Notes: generated by a model not told the origin, from the sequence alone. DNA of 24,404 nt from JBBQXY01 sp051004815 (GCA_051004815.1 JBPCJY010000135.1:1-24404), one strand, 5' to 3'; counted from the stretch's first letter, positions 1 through 7,831 are shown. Numbers and translations: made by a program.

Positions 1-12
1 AACGTCTTTCTC

Positions 13-26
13 ATACTGTACAGTAT
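13..26. repeat. 14-bp perfect palindrome at the window edge
   Basis: ATACTGTACAGTAT is its own reverse complement. It lies 95 bp beyond the 3' end of the Uma2 gene and next to a TATAG stretch, so it could be an operator for a gene lying left of the window. No gene can be assigned from here. The rest of 27-120 shows nothing recognisable. Confidence 0.3.
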
Positions 27-120
27 AGCACATTTTTAGATAGATTGCAAGTGTTACCTAAAAACAACAGTGTGCCTTATATCCCCATGTCTCTGCGCCA
101 GGGGGCTTACGGCACCTATG

Positions 121-705
121 CTAATGCACACCTTCATAGATCGACTGAACTGGCAATTCCAGATCAAGTTGCTCAAGCTTGACCGTCTGGCCCGCGGAAA
201 ATCGTTCCTGCTTCCAGCCCATGGAACGCCGGTATACCTCAATATGTTGCTCATCCTGGCTCGCCAAGATATAGACCTCAAGCGTATGGCAGCGCATATA
301 ACGAGCAAATTTCTCTGTCCGATCATATCTTTCGGTACTGGGTGAAAGCACTTCAACGACGATAAGGGGTGATTGAATCATGAAGGGTTTAAGCCGTTTG
401 TCTTTGTCCCAATCCGCTCGATCACATGTCAGCACAACGTCTGGAACGACAGGGGGCTTGCCTGGGATCGCAACATATTGCTCCCGATGGGTGCGACACG
501 GACCGCTCCTGCCGAGTTGCTCGCGTAGCAGGAGCTCGATGTTAGAAGCAATAACACTGTGCTCCGGGGTTGAGCCAGTCATATCATAAACGACACCATC
601 AACGAGTTCATAGCGGTAAGGGCTTTCAACGCTAATCAACTGCTCAAATGCCTCTTCCGTCATAGAGATGCCGTGCAGATCATGGCGTGGCGGATTCTCA
701 GCCAT
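121..705 (-). CDS. Uma2 family endonuclease (DUF820)
   Basis: A 194-residue protein of the Uma2/DUF820 family, which has a PD-(D/E)xK restriction-endonuclease-like fold. The family is abundant in cyanobacteria and Chloroflexota, and its cellular role is largely unknown. Visible landmarks are YELVDGVVY near residues 32-40, VVPDVVL with the candidate metal ligand D89, VVEVLSPST with E118, and EKFARY with K132, followed by the usual strand-rich C-terminus. Length is typical. The ATG at 705 is preceded by GGCAGGAGA at good spacing. The gene stands alone; its promoter is probably the extended -10 at 758-766. No partner gene lies beside it. The family is clear, the function is not. Confidence 0.9.
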   Translation of the reverse strand: MAENPPRHDLHGISMTEEAFEQLISVESPYRYELVDGVVYDMTGSTPEHSVIASNIELLLREQLGRSGPCRTHREQYVAIPGKPPVVPDVVLTCDRADWDKDKRLKPFMIQSPLIVVEVLSPSTERYDRTEKFARYMRCHTLEVYILASQDEQHIEVYRRSMGWKQERFSAGQTVKLEQLDLELPVQSIYEGVH

Positions 706-757
706 CGTCTTCTCCTGCCGTTTTCAATGAACCATGCCTTAGCGTTTATTTTAGCTG

Positions 758-766
758 ATTATAACA
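758..766 (-). promoter_or_regulatory. extended -10 promoter of the Uma2 gene
   Basis: Read on the minus strand this is TGTTATAAT, matching the extended -10 consensus TGnTATAAT. It sits 53 bp upstream of the Uma2 start. No good -35 box is visible, as is common with extended -10 promoters. The same 14 bases, AACTATGTTATAAT, recur at 1087-1100. Confidence 0.5.
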
Positions 767-880
767 TAGTTTTCAGTTTGTAGAGTTGTGCAATATTCCC
801 ACTGCCCCATTTTTCGTTTTTACTCTATATTGGAGTTTGATTGCCTACAGGTTTCTCTCCGCTAGAGTGCCGAAATTTGT

Positions 881-909
881 TTGACAAAAAGCATCTTTTG
901 TATTACAAT
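881..909 (+). promoter_or_regulatory. sigma-70-like promoter reading antisense to the nucleotidyltransferase remnant
   Basis: TTGACA at 881-886, a 17-bp spacer, and TACAAT at 904-909 match the housekeeping consensus almost perfectly. Transcription would start near 916 and run rightwards, antisense to the broken nucleotidyltransferase and into the end of the cation antiporter gene. No convincing coding sequence follows, so it may drive an untranslated RNA or be a chance match in A+T-rich DNA. Confidence 0.4.
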
Positions 910-1043
910 AATTGCAAAAAGATGTGTGCCCTGTGAGAATCTACGAACTTATTATCAAAAACACGCACATTGGATGCACCCCACTTGCTTGCTACACGGA
1001 GAATATCCTCACGTTTTTCATGCAGAAGCTCATTAGGAGACAT
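903..1043 (-). pseudogene. N-terminal remnant of a MNT-type nucleotidyltransferase
   Basis: A 46-codon reading frame starts at ATG 1043, with GAAGGAG seven bases upstream and an extended -10 promoter at 1087-1095. The protein begins MSPNELLHEKREDILRVASK and continues through WGASNVRVFDN. This is the usual start of small minimal nucleotidyltransferases (MntA/DUF4111-like, often the antitoxin of HEPN-MNT pairs), in which VRVFGS leads into the catalytic GSxxRG...DxD motif. Here the sequence diverges right after VRVF, so the GS motif and the catalytic aspartates are missing, and it stops at TAA 903-905. Promoter and ribosome site survive. No HEPN partner is visible. The rest of the 706-1125 gap holds only the promoters listed. 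Confidence 0.55.
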
Positions 1044-1086
1044 CACCTTACTCCTTCATCATTCAGTTATTGTCCTATTTGGCCTA

Positions 1087-1095
1087 ATTATAACA
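1087..1095 (-). promoter_or_regulatory. extended -10 promoter of the nucleotidyltransferase remnant
   Basis: The minus strand reads TGTTATAAT, identical to the element upstream of the Uma2 gene including five flanking bases. It lies 43 bp upstream of the remnant's start, with a ribosome-binding site in between, so the broken gene is probably still transcribed. Confidence 0.45.
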
Positions 1096-1125
1096 TAGTT
1101 ACCAGTGCTTGCGGTTGCATTCTAA

Positions 1126-2319
1126 CTAGCTTGGTGTAAAGAAGGTGCCGACTGCGAGAATGAGGTAGAAGGCGAGGAGGAGCAATCCTTCGAGCCAGGT
1201 GGATTCCCCGTCTAAGCTGATAAGTGCGTAGAGGCCAGCCACCAGACCGAATAGTGCCACTTCGAGCAAAGAAAAGTTGAGATCGAGCGGCACACCGATA
1301 AGCGGACCCGCCAGGACAAGGATAGGGGCAGCGAGTAGCGCAATCTGGATCGAGGAACCAGCGGTAATGGCCATAGAAATTTCCATGTGATTGCGGTTGG
1401 CCGCGGTGATGGCGGAGAAGTGTTCAGCAGCGTTGCCCACGATTGGCAGGATGATGAGACCCACAAAAAAAGGATTCAGCCCAATCTGGTGTGCTACCGG
1501 CTCAATGGTACTCACCAGCACCTCACTTACCACAGCGGTGACTGCCGTGACACCGGCCAGGACGCCGATTGGAAGCCAGAGAGTGGTTCTCCACCAGATG
1601 GCAAGTGTTGCCATTAAGCCACTCGTCCTTGTTCGATACTGTGGAAAGGTTTCCTTTTCAAGTACCTTGGAAGAACTGTGGTCATGTTGGCTATCCTCGC
1701 CGTTTCCTACAGGGGATGCTGAGACAGTGAATGCATCATTGGGAGACGCTCGCAAGCCGAAAACGGAGTAAGCAATGTATGCCGCATAGCAGACCAGCAG
1801 GATGAGAGCGATCCCAATGCTGAGCTGATGCAGTTCATTGCCGCGCACCACAGCGGCTCCTGGGCGCGTGCTTTCGCCAATCGTTGCAAGCAGCGAGGGG
1901 ACGGCCATGCCGATCACGACCAGGGCGAGCATAGCCGCGTACTGACCTGCCGCACGAGGATCAAACTGCTGTCGTCGATAGCGCCATCCCCCAACCAGCA
2001 TAGCTGAGCCGAGTACGAGCAAGACATTTCCGATGATGGAGCCAGCGAGCGACGCCCGTACCACCTCTGGTAGGCCAGCTGCCAGTGCTGTCAGGCCAAT
2101 AATGATCTCCGCTGCGTTCCCGAAGGTCGCGTTCAGCAGACCACCAATGCCAGGCCCCAAGCGTTCCGCCAGTGTCTCAGTAGCCATACCGATCAATCCG
2201 GCGAGCGGGATGAGTCCTAGTGCTGCAAGCACAAATGGAACAAGAGGTGGGGTATGCAGTGTCTCGGCAATGACTGCCGCCGGGGCCGCGAGTAAGAGCA
2301 GGAACAGCCAGCGATTCAT
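1126..2319 (-). CDS. cax: calcium/proton (cation) antiporter, CaCA/CAX family
   Basis: A 397-residue integral membrane Ca2+/H+ exchanger that expels or sequesters calcium using the proton gradient. The two inverted alpha-repeats are plain. Repeat one has GNAAE at residues 67-71 followed by SLAGSIIGNVLLVLG at 90-104. Repeat two has GNAAEH at 295-300 followed by AITAGSSIQIALLAAP near 318-332. The acidic residues E71 and E299 are the expected cation-exchange residues. About eleven hydrophobic segments are visible. They are split by a hydrophilic, His/Asp/Glu-rich loop at about 191-235, the usual cytoplasmic regulatory loop. Length fits the family. The ATG at 2319 follows GGAGG at ten bases. It is monocistronic, with repeat-rich DNA upstream. 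Confidence 0.93.
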   Translation of the reverse strand: MNRWLFLLLLAAPAAVIAETLHTPPLVPFVLAALGLIPLAGLIGMATETLAERLGPGIGGLLNATFGNAAEIIIGLTALAAGLPEVVRASLAGSIIGNVLLVLGSAMLVGGWRYRRQQFDPRAAGQYAAMLALVVIGMAVPSLLATIGESTRPGAAVVRGNELHQLSIGIALILLVCYAAYIAYSVFGLRASPNDAFTVSASPVGNGEDSQHDHSSSKVLEKETFPQYRTRTSGLMATLAIWWRTTLWLPIGVLAGVTAVTAVVSEVLVSTIEPVAHQIGLNPFFVGLIILPIVGNAAEHFSAITAANRNHMEISMAITAGSSIQIALLAAPILVLAGPLIGVPLDLNFSLLEVALFGLVAGLYALISLDGESTWLEGLLLLAFYLILAVGTFFTPS

Positions 2320-2444
2320 AAAATTTCAGCCTCCAATCTCATAGGCAAGGATATCTCATCATATTCATCTGAACGTGTATGATCTTCTTGCTCTGTTACG
2401 AGATGTCGTTGGAGCTAACGGCGTGACGTTTCAGCATCAGCGTT

Positions 2445-2560
2445 GGCATGTCGTAAGCTTACCACATAGGCATTAAGGTAAACGGATGAGCCAAGAGAGC
2501 CACCCCACCACGCCGCATCGCTTAAGTTAATGTCTATAGGCATGTCGTAAGTTTACCACA
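2445..2560. repeat. direct repeat pair around a dispersed repeat
   Basis: A 22-bp sequence starting GGCATGTCGTAAG and ending TTACCACA occurs at 2445-2466 and again at 2539-2560 with one mismatch. Each copy contains a GTAAG(C/T)TTAC near-palindrome. The stretch between them is the dispersed repeat listed separately. The non-coding gap 2320-2634 contains nothing else that is recognisable. Confidence 0.6.
2467..2540. repeat. dispersed repeat, uninterrupted copy
   Basis: This 74-bp stretch begins TAGGCATTAAG, continues through GGATGAGCC and AGCCACCCCACCA, and ends CGCATCG(C)TTAAGTTAATGTC. The same blocks in the same order occur at 20908-21135, where about 140 bp of a different repeat interrupts them after CCACCCCACCA. 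It is therefore the uninterrupted form of that repeat. Confidence 0.6.
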
Positions 2561-2634
2561 CTGACAGCCGCTACCCACAATAGCAGCACAACTAGCAGTA
2601 CAGCATACGCGGCATATCAAAGAGTGTTCGATAT

Positions 2635-3504
2635 TTATCTGTATCCTCGACCGCTTGCATCAGATGTCGTCATGGTACCCGATCTCATCTCCGTTGACGT
2701 GTCTGCATCTGCCCATAGTTCCTCTCTGCGTGAGCTGCGGAGGAGGTAGATGCCATAGACAAGCAGGATCGTGTCGCGGATGGGATCAATGAGCAGCACG
2801 GGCAAATGACCGAGTGCCAGGAACAGATCTCCCGCCGCGTGCAGGAGCATCAGCGGCCAGATCGTGTTGGTACGTAGGCGGAGGGCAGCCATTCCTATCC
2901 CGAACGTGAACGCACCGATCATTTGTAGGATGACCACAACCGGATTACCACTGAACCGGAGGAAGAGGTTGCCAGAGTGTATCAGGCCGAATAGTAGGGA
3001 AGAGATGAGGACTGCAGCCCACATACCCTTCGGGCGCAGCATGCGCAACAGCACGCCCCGAAAGAGTATTTCCTCATAGAAGCCGGTGAGGAGGTATCCC
3101 ACCAGCAGGAAGACCACTGTGCCAACATCGACCGCTTTGAAGCCTCCCACCAAGGGGGCAAGTACCAGTAGTGCCGGGAGCAGCAGCAGTTTCAGATTAC
3201 GCCACTCCGCAGGTTGATTGCAGCCTATTATCCGCCACCAGCCCAGGAAAGTAATCAGGATGACGGTGGGAATGGTAATAATACAGAGGGTGATAAAGTC
3301 GGGCAGCATAGAGATCGGAGGTACGATAGCTTTCACAATGATAGCAGTGAGCACCGCGATTACAATGTCGATGACGAAGATCACTATCGCCGAGGCCACC
3401 GGATGACGACGGAAGAGGCCGAGGAGGCCAGCCGCCTGTGGTCGGCCCTCGAGGTCGCCGTTGCTGGCGGCGTTGTTGGGATGACGAAGTTCTTCTGGAA
3501 TCAC
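2635..3504 (-). CDS. CPBP family intramembrane glutamic endopeptidase
   Basis: A 289-residue membrane protein of the CPBP/Abi (Rce1-like) family, intramembrane metal-independent proteases that in bacteria are linked to bacteriocin immunity, peptide processing or unknown roles. The conserved motifs are present: EEILFR at residues 144-149 (EExxxR), FGLIHS at 172-177 (H176), and a third block LLHAAGD at 221-226. About eight hydrophobic helices flank them. A 35-residue hydrophilic N-terminus and a polar tail from about 258 lie outside the membrane. The start is GTG at 3504 with AAGGAG nine bases upstream; no nearer ATG fits. Its substrate cannot be inferred, since no peptide or bacteriocin gene is adjacent. 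Confidence 0.88.
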   Translation of the reverse strand: MIPEELRHPNNAASNGDLEGRPQAAGLLGLFRRHPVASAIVIFVIDIVIAVLTAIIVKAIVPPISMLPDFITLCIITIPTVILITFLGWWRIIGCNQPAEWRNLKLLLLPALLVLAPLVGGFKAVDVGTVVFLLVGYLLTGFYEEILFRGVLLRMLRPKGMWAAVLISSLLFGLIHSGNLFLRFSGNPVVVILQMIGAFTFGIGMAALRLRTNTIWPLMLLHAAGDLFLALGHLPVLLIDPIRDTILLVYGIYLLRSSRREELWADADTSTEMRSGTMTTSDASGRGYR

Positions 3505-3640
3505 TTTCTACTTCTCCTTCTTTCAAACTCTTTTGTCTGCTATAGGATATTGTATTTTTGGTAAGAAAACGACCGCAAGGTCTACTGCTACGAATACATG
3601 AATGACTGCTATGGTGGAAGCGGCCATGGATGAACGCCTT

Positions 3641-4018
3641 CTACGAGATTTTCCCCTGTCTTGCAGCCTGTTGAATCGCTGCCTGGAGTGCTTTCACCCC
3701 TTCCTGCTTCCCGACAAAGGCCGTTGCGCCGGCGGCATACGCTCGTGCTCGCGTAGTTGCATCATCGTAGAGGCTGAGCAACACAACTGCACTACGAGGA
3801 GCCATGACACGGAGTGCGTCAGTAGCCGCGATGCCATCCATCGTTGGCATGGAGATATCCATCAGTACCACAGCGGGTAGGAGTGCTTGTGCCAGTGTAA
3901 TAGCTTCAGCACCGTCGCTTGCCTCCCCAACCACCGTGACATTTGCCTCGCGGTCGAGCCACATGCGCAGTCCATAGCGCACCAGAAGCTCATCTTCAAC
4001 TAGAAGCAGTGTGATCAT
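3641..4018 (-). CDS. stand-alone response-regulator receiver domain
   Basis: A 125-residue protein consisting only of a CheY-like receiver. The acidic pocket E8/D9, phosphoacceptor D54 (VVLMDISMP), S82 in the conserved Thr/Ser position, and K104 (FVGKQE) are all present. The sequence resembles receivers of NarL/LuxR-type regulators, such as DGIAATDALR and AYAAGATAFVGK, but it stops at codon 126. I found no frameshifted HTH downstream in the minus strand. It could be a natural single-domain regulator or a truncated NarL protein. No kinase is adjacent; the soluble kinase at 22114-23895 has its own receiver. The ribosome-binding site before ATG 4018 is weak. Confidence 0.85.
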   Translation of the reverse strand: MITLLLVEDELLVRYGLRMWLDREANVTVVGEASDGAEAITLAQALLPAVVLMDISMPTMDGIAATDALRVMAPRSAVVLLSLYDDATTRARAYAAGATAFVGKQEGVKALQAAIQQAARQGKIS

Positions 4019-4189
4019 TTTACTTCACGTATCTCTTTCAAGCGTGCTTTCTATAGCTACAAGTATAAAGTGGAACGTTCCTGCCCACATCGCCCAGGCG
4101 GGTGAACTTGATCCCCTTCTTTGGTGGTGTAGTCATCTCACTCGAAAGGAGGAGGTCGTAGATCACGCACGCTCTTCACCAAATAAATA

Positions 4190-4223
4190 TGCCGCCAAAG
4201 GAATAGTGAATTCCCTGGCGGCA
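4190..4223 (-). terminator. rho-independent terminator of the duplicated-domain gene
   Basis: On the minus strand TGCCGCCA and TGGCGGCA form an 8-bp G+C-rich stem, extended by an inner GGAAT/ATTCC pairing, and are followed by TATTTATTT. It lies 22 bp past the stop codon of the gene ending at 4245. This fits a terminator for that gene, so the receiver gene at 3641-4018 is probably a separate transcript. Confidence 0.6.
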
Positions 4224-4244
4224 CAATGCCCTGTTCTGGCAAGC

Positions 4245-4613
4245 TCAGATAGATGATTCCATATAAGAAGGTGCAATACTAACACTGTCCATTGTCACGG
4301 GTCCGAAAAGCTCTTTCAGAATTGCGCACATGATTTTTCCTACGGAAAGCTCAATATTCTCCTTCGTACGTGGAAATAATGTGAAGGATTGGAATGAGCA
4401 TTGTGCTTGTATCTGGATAGAGCAGTCGCGCTGACCCATCGGTGAGGAAGGCGAGAAGAGAACTGCCACTTTATCCACCTCGGCCTCTCCGAAAAGTTCA
4501 ATTAAGACGAGGCTTACGGCGTCTTCTACCATGAGTTCGGCATTTTCTACTTCATCTGGTGATACCTCAAAGTTTCTGGAATAGCTGTGCGCTTGAATGC
4601 GCAGAAAACACAT
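4245..4613 (-). CDS. small protein made of two tandem copies of one domain
   Basis: I do not recognise a named family for this 122-residue protein. It has a clear internal duplication: residues 6-54 and 68-116 align without gaps at an offset of 62. Shared positions include IQA, F15/F77, P19/P81, ENxEL at 23-27 and 85-89, ELFG at 39-42 and 101-104, and DxV at 47-49 and 109-111, about 18 identities in 50. Each unit looks like strand, helix (ELxVxxxxxxVLxELFG), strand, with no membrane segment or signal peptide. The ATG at 4613 follows AGAAAGG at good spacing. It has its own terminator. The function is unknown; a pseudo-dimeric binding protein is one possibility. Confidence 0.65.
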   Translation of the reverse strand: MCFLRIQAHSYSRNFEVSPDEVENAELMVEDAVSLVLIELFGEAEVDKVAVLFSPSSPMGQRDCSIQIQAQCSFQSFTLFPRTKENIELSVGKIMCAILKELFGPVTMDSVSIAPSYMESSI

Positions 4614-4781
4614 GTCCGGTCCTTTCTACGTTAGGTAGTAGTTTTTCAGGCTCGGAGCGAATAGGTGGGCGGCACCAGCTCAGGAAAATAGGAATCGCTC
4701 TATGCGCTACATTGGTGCTACTCGCTTCGGCAGGGAGATAGGTAACTTGTCCCCCTCACCATATCTCCCTCTCGTTTTCTG

Positions 4782-4811
4782 TTGCTTTACGCATATCGTT
4801 TCTAGTATACT
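4782..4811 (+). promoter_or_regulatory. candidate promoter of the NB-ARC/TPR ATPase gene
   Basis: TTGCTT at 4782-4787, an 18-bp spacer, and TATACT at 4806-4811 form a plausible sigma-70 promoter about 100 bp before the GTG start at 4909. The match to the -35 consensus is only moderate. The remaining intergenic DNA (4614-4908) shows nothing else. Confidence 0.35.
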
Positions 4812-4908
4812 GATTGCGGCCCTGTTTAGTTGTTGTTTGGTAACTCAAAATTCTACCCAAAAGTCTATTTAACTGTGTGAAGGACATACCAGATTGTAAG
4901 GTGGGAAG

Positions 4909-7560
4909 GTGAAAGTCATAAACTACAAGGCATTTAGTAACTATTTGCGTGAGCACCTGCGGGGGACGGATCATTTTCAGAATGATTTAGCTGGTGCGCT
5001 CAGCCTACATCCAAAGGTACTGAGTCGTAAGCTCAACGGCTATGAGAACGCCCATTTGACTACGCAGGAAGTATGGAAGGTCATTGGCACGCTGATACAA
5101 TGGAAAGCAATCACCACTCAGGACGAGGTGCTTGAGTTACTCGAACTGGCACAGATAGAGCCAGATACATTTAGTACTGAGGAGTGGCAAGCCCTTTCTA
5201 TCAATCAGAGCTTAGGCCGAAGTGTGAAGCATGCCAACTTCGCCGATACCACACGTCTACACCCACTTCGGCAAAGTTGGCCCGCCTCGCTCACTCCACT
5301 TATCGGACGTGAAAAAGTGGTAGCGCAACTTAGAGAGCTGGTCGGCGATGCTGAGGTACGCCTGGTTACGCTGTTAGGCCCTGGCGGTTGTGGTAAAACG
5401 CGTCTTGCGCAACAGTTAGCGAGCGAATTGAAAGAAGCCTTTGCCGATGGCGTGTGGTTTGTGCCTCTAGCGTCCATAGGTAATGCTATCCTGGTGCCGC
5501 AGAGTATTATGCAGGGATTACATATCAGGCCGACGCTGGCGATGTCTGGCGTGCAAACTCTCATTGCGCATCTGCAAAATAAGCAGTTGCTGCTGATTCT
5601 CGATAATTTTGAACATGTGGAGGGAGCGGCTCCTGTTGTCAATGAGTTGCTGGCAGCGTCACCGGGTCTGAAAGTGTTGGTCACGAGCAGGAAGGTGTTG
5701 CATCTGTACGGCGAGAGCGTATTCAATGTACCATCTCTGGACTATCCGGCTTCTCATGTAGGGTTGGATAGAGAAGAACTCTTGCAATACAGTGCGGTCA
5801 AACTCTTTGTTGAACGGGCGCGAGCGTTAGTTTCTGACTTTGCTTTGACTTCCGAAAACGCGGCGAGTATTACGCAAATTTGCGCCAGGGTTGACGGCTT
5901 GCCATTGGCATTAGAACTGGCGGCTGCACGCGTCAGAGCACTGCCACCAGAGCAACTCCTGGCACGACTCGAAGAGGCGCGGCTCTCTCTGTTAACCGGT
6001 GGTGCCAGAGATGTACCGGACAGACAGCAAACGCTGCGCAATACCATAAAATGGAGCTATGACCTTCTCTCTCCCGTTGAGCAAGCATGGTTTGCTCGCT
6101 TAGGGGTATTCAGTGGCGGCTGCTCGCTTGAGGCAGTAGAAGCGATGATGCGCGTATTAAGAAATGCGGACGAACCTGCCCGGCAAGAGGACATCGATGA
6201 TACGATATTTCCCTTAGACCTGCTCGTTCGCCTGATGGATAATTGCTTACTGGTGCGGTTACCGGTAGCAGGTGGACAAGTGCGTTTTACGCTGCTGGAG
6301 ACGTTGCGCGACTATGCCCTGGAGCAACTGAAGGCACGCGGGGAGTACGAACGCTTACGAGACTGGCATTCGTGCTATTATCTGAGCGTAGCAGAGACTG
6401 CTGAGATCGAATTAAGGGGCTTACAGCAAATTATGTGGCGGACACGGTTGGTGGAGGAGCGTGATAATTTCCGCTTTGCTTTGTGGTGGTCGCTCCGACG
6501 AGTTAATGTCTCAGCCAGCACAATCATTGGTAGTATTGAGTGCCGCACGTATGGCATAGTTGACGAGACGCGAGTGACGGGAAAGGTGGTGGAGAAGGAG
6601 GCAGCATCGCCAGGAACAATGCTCAGCACCGGGCTACTCGCGGTAGATGTCTCTCTGCGTCTTGCCTCGGCCCTCCGGCCATACTGGGAATGGCAGGGCC
6701 ATCTAGTTGAAGGACACAGATGGTTCAATGCTGCCCTGGGGATAGAGCTTGCAAAGGATGCAGGGAAGACGACGCTGGCGGCACGGGCCAAAGCCTTGAG
6801 CGAAGTCTCGCGCCTGGCGTGCTTGCAAAATGAGCAGGACAAGGCGATAGAGTTGGCTGAAGCGAGCATTATGCTCTGGCGGCAACTGGATAATCCAGAG
6901 GGTTTGGCGACCGCCTTGTTGCAACGCGGATGGGCAGCGCACGCATTAGGCGAATACCAGCAGGCAAAAGGTTGCTATGAGGAGGGTTTACAATTGCTCT
7001 CGTCCACAGGCAATGTATGGCTACGTGCTCAAATGCTCTTTTATTTGGGTGCGGTGGCAGGCTTCAGTTATGACTTTGAGCGGATGCGTGCTTACTATGC
7101 GCAAAGTAGAACGTTGTTTGAGCAAGTTGGTGACAAAAGCGCAATTGCCGATGTCTTGAAAGATCAAGGTGGATTGTTGATTCTGGAAGGTAATTTTGCG
7201 CAGGCTATCGATAACCTCGTGCGGAGCCTTGATCTAAGCTATGAGATGGGTCACAGGCACTTCGTTACCATGGGTACGGGTTTACTTGGATATGCGGTGG
7301 GTGCGCGAGCGGAACCGGACCCTGAAACGGCTACCTTGCAAGCGGCCCTCCTCTGGGGTGCCGCTGAAGCCTTGCGAGAAGCCATTGGTGTAGATACGTG
7401 GCTAAGCAGCTTCCCTGCCGCCCAGATTATGCAGCAGCAGATCCTTGAGCGGGTAGAAGAGGCAAGTTGGCGGTCAGCCTGGCAGTCAGGTCGTGGACTG
7501 ACCGAAGAGCAGATCGTTACCGCCTGCAAGGCGTTACGAGGTGGACGTGGTGCGATTTAG
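4909..7560 (+). CDS. HTH / NB-ARC ATPase / TPR signalling protein (AfsR/MalT-like STAND ATPase)
   Basis: An 883-residue STAND-type ATPase, a class of nucleotide-switched regulators. The N-terminal ~95 residues resemble an XRE-like HTH (FQNDLAGALSLHPKVLSRKL at 23-42). The NB-ARC core has Walker A GPGGCGKT at 157-164, Walker B LLLILDNFEHV at 227-237, the sensor TSR at 259-261, and GLPLALELA from 330. A winged-helix segment follows, with LLETLRDYALEQL. The C-terminal third carries TPR-like helical repeats and ends with the usual WRSAWQSGRGLTEEQIV. Residues ~530-578 look like a family-atypical insertion between the two helices before the TPRs. The start is GTG at 4909 after AAGGTGGGAAGG; an upstream in-phase start is not available. 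It is monocistronic. It is likely a transcriptional regulator, target unknown; it lies just before the defence operon but is separated by its own gap. Confidence 0.85.
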   Translation: MKVINYKAFSNYLREHLRGTDHFQNDLAGALSLHPKVLSRKLNGYENAHLTTQEVWKVIGTLIQWKAITTQDEVLELLELAQIEPDTFSTEEWQALSINQSLGRSVKHANFADTTRLHPLRQSWPASLTPLIGREKVVAQLRELVGDAEVRLVTLLGPGGCGKTRLAQQLASELKEAFADGVWFVPLASIGNAILVPQSIMQGLHIRPTLAMSGVQTLIAHLQNKQLLLILDNFEHVEGAAPVVNELLAASPGLKVLVTSRKVLHLYGESVFNVPSLDYPASHVGLDREELLQYSAVKLFVERARALVSDFALTSENAASITQICARVDGLPLALELAAARVRALPPEQLLARLEEARLSLLTGGARDVPDRQQTLRNTIKWSYDLLSPVEQAWFARLGVFSGGCSLEAVEAMMRVLRNADEPARQEDIDDTIFPLDLLVRLMDNCLLVRLPVAGGQVRFTLLETLRDYALEQLKARGEYERLRDWHSCYYLSVAETAEIELRGLQQIMWRTRLVEERDNFRFALWWSLRRVNVSASTIIGSIECRTYGIVDETRVTGKVVEKEAASPGTMLSTGLLAVDVSLRLASALRPYWEWQGHLVEGHRWFNAALGIELAKDAGKTTLAARAKALSEVSRLACLQNEQDKAIELAEASIMLWRQLDNPEGLATALLQRGWAAHALGEYQQAKGCYEEGLQLLSSTGNVWLRAQMLFYLGAVAGFSYDFERMRAYYAQSRTLFEQVGDKSAIADVLKDQGGLLILEGNFAQAIDNLVRSLDLSYEMGHRHFVTMGTGLLGYAVGARAEPDPETATLQAALLWGAAEALREAIGVDTWLSSFPAAQIMQQQILERVEEASWRSAWQSGRGLTEEQIVTACKALRGGRGAI

Positions 7561-7564
7561 GAGT

Positions 7565-7831
7565 TCAATGTCCTCGTGCATCGAGCATGATGATATCGTA
7601 GTCCCCGGCAAGTTCTTTGGCGGTGCGCAACCACGTCAGCCCATATTCATTGAAGCCGTGCAGCAACAACAGCGGCGGCTTCTCTCCTCCCGTGCGATAG
7701 TAGTGCTGGCGTATGCCATTGGCGACGACATCGCCCTCGTTCCAATGTGCCGGAACAAGCTCCTCGATGGGTCGATAGGTTTGTACAATAGCCTGCGGGT
7801 CCGCAGGATTTGGTTGTAGTGGTGTACTCAT
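7565..7831 (-). pseudogene. alpha/beta hydrolase, N-terminal fragment
   Basis: This frame has a proper start: ATG 7831 with GAAAGGA upstream. It encodes 88 residues of a typical alpha/beta hydrolase: YYRTGGEKPPLLLLHGFNEY, containing the oxyanion-hole HGF, then IIMLDARGH. Intact homologs continue DxRGHGxS... with the nucleophile elbow (GxSxG) about 30 residues later and a total of ~280-300 residues. Here a TGA follows directly after DARGH, four bases from the stop of the convergent ATPase gene. The nucleophile, acid and histidine are therefore gone and the product cannot be a hydrolase. A deletion or rearrangement at this junction is the simplest reading. Confidence 0.75.

Noticed and set aside
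13..26. Palindrome considered as a LexA (SOS) box
   Set aside because: It has CTGT directly joined to ACAG without the usual spacer, and no SOS gene is visible beside it.
4145..4156. Excellent Shine-Dalgarno sequence AAAGGAGGAGGT on the plus strand
   Set aside because: No ATG, GTG or TTG lies 4-12 bases downstream, and the frame behind it is short and unconserved in style.
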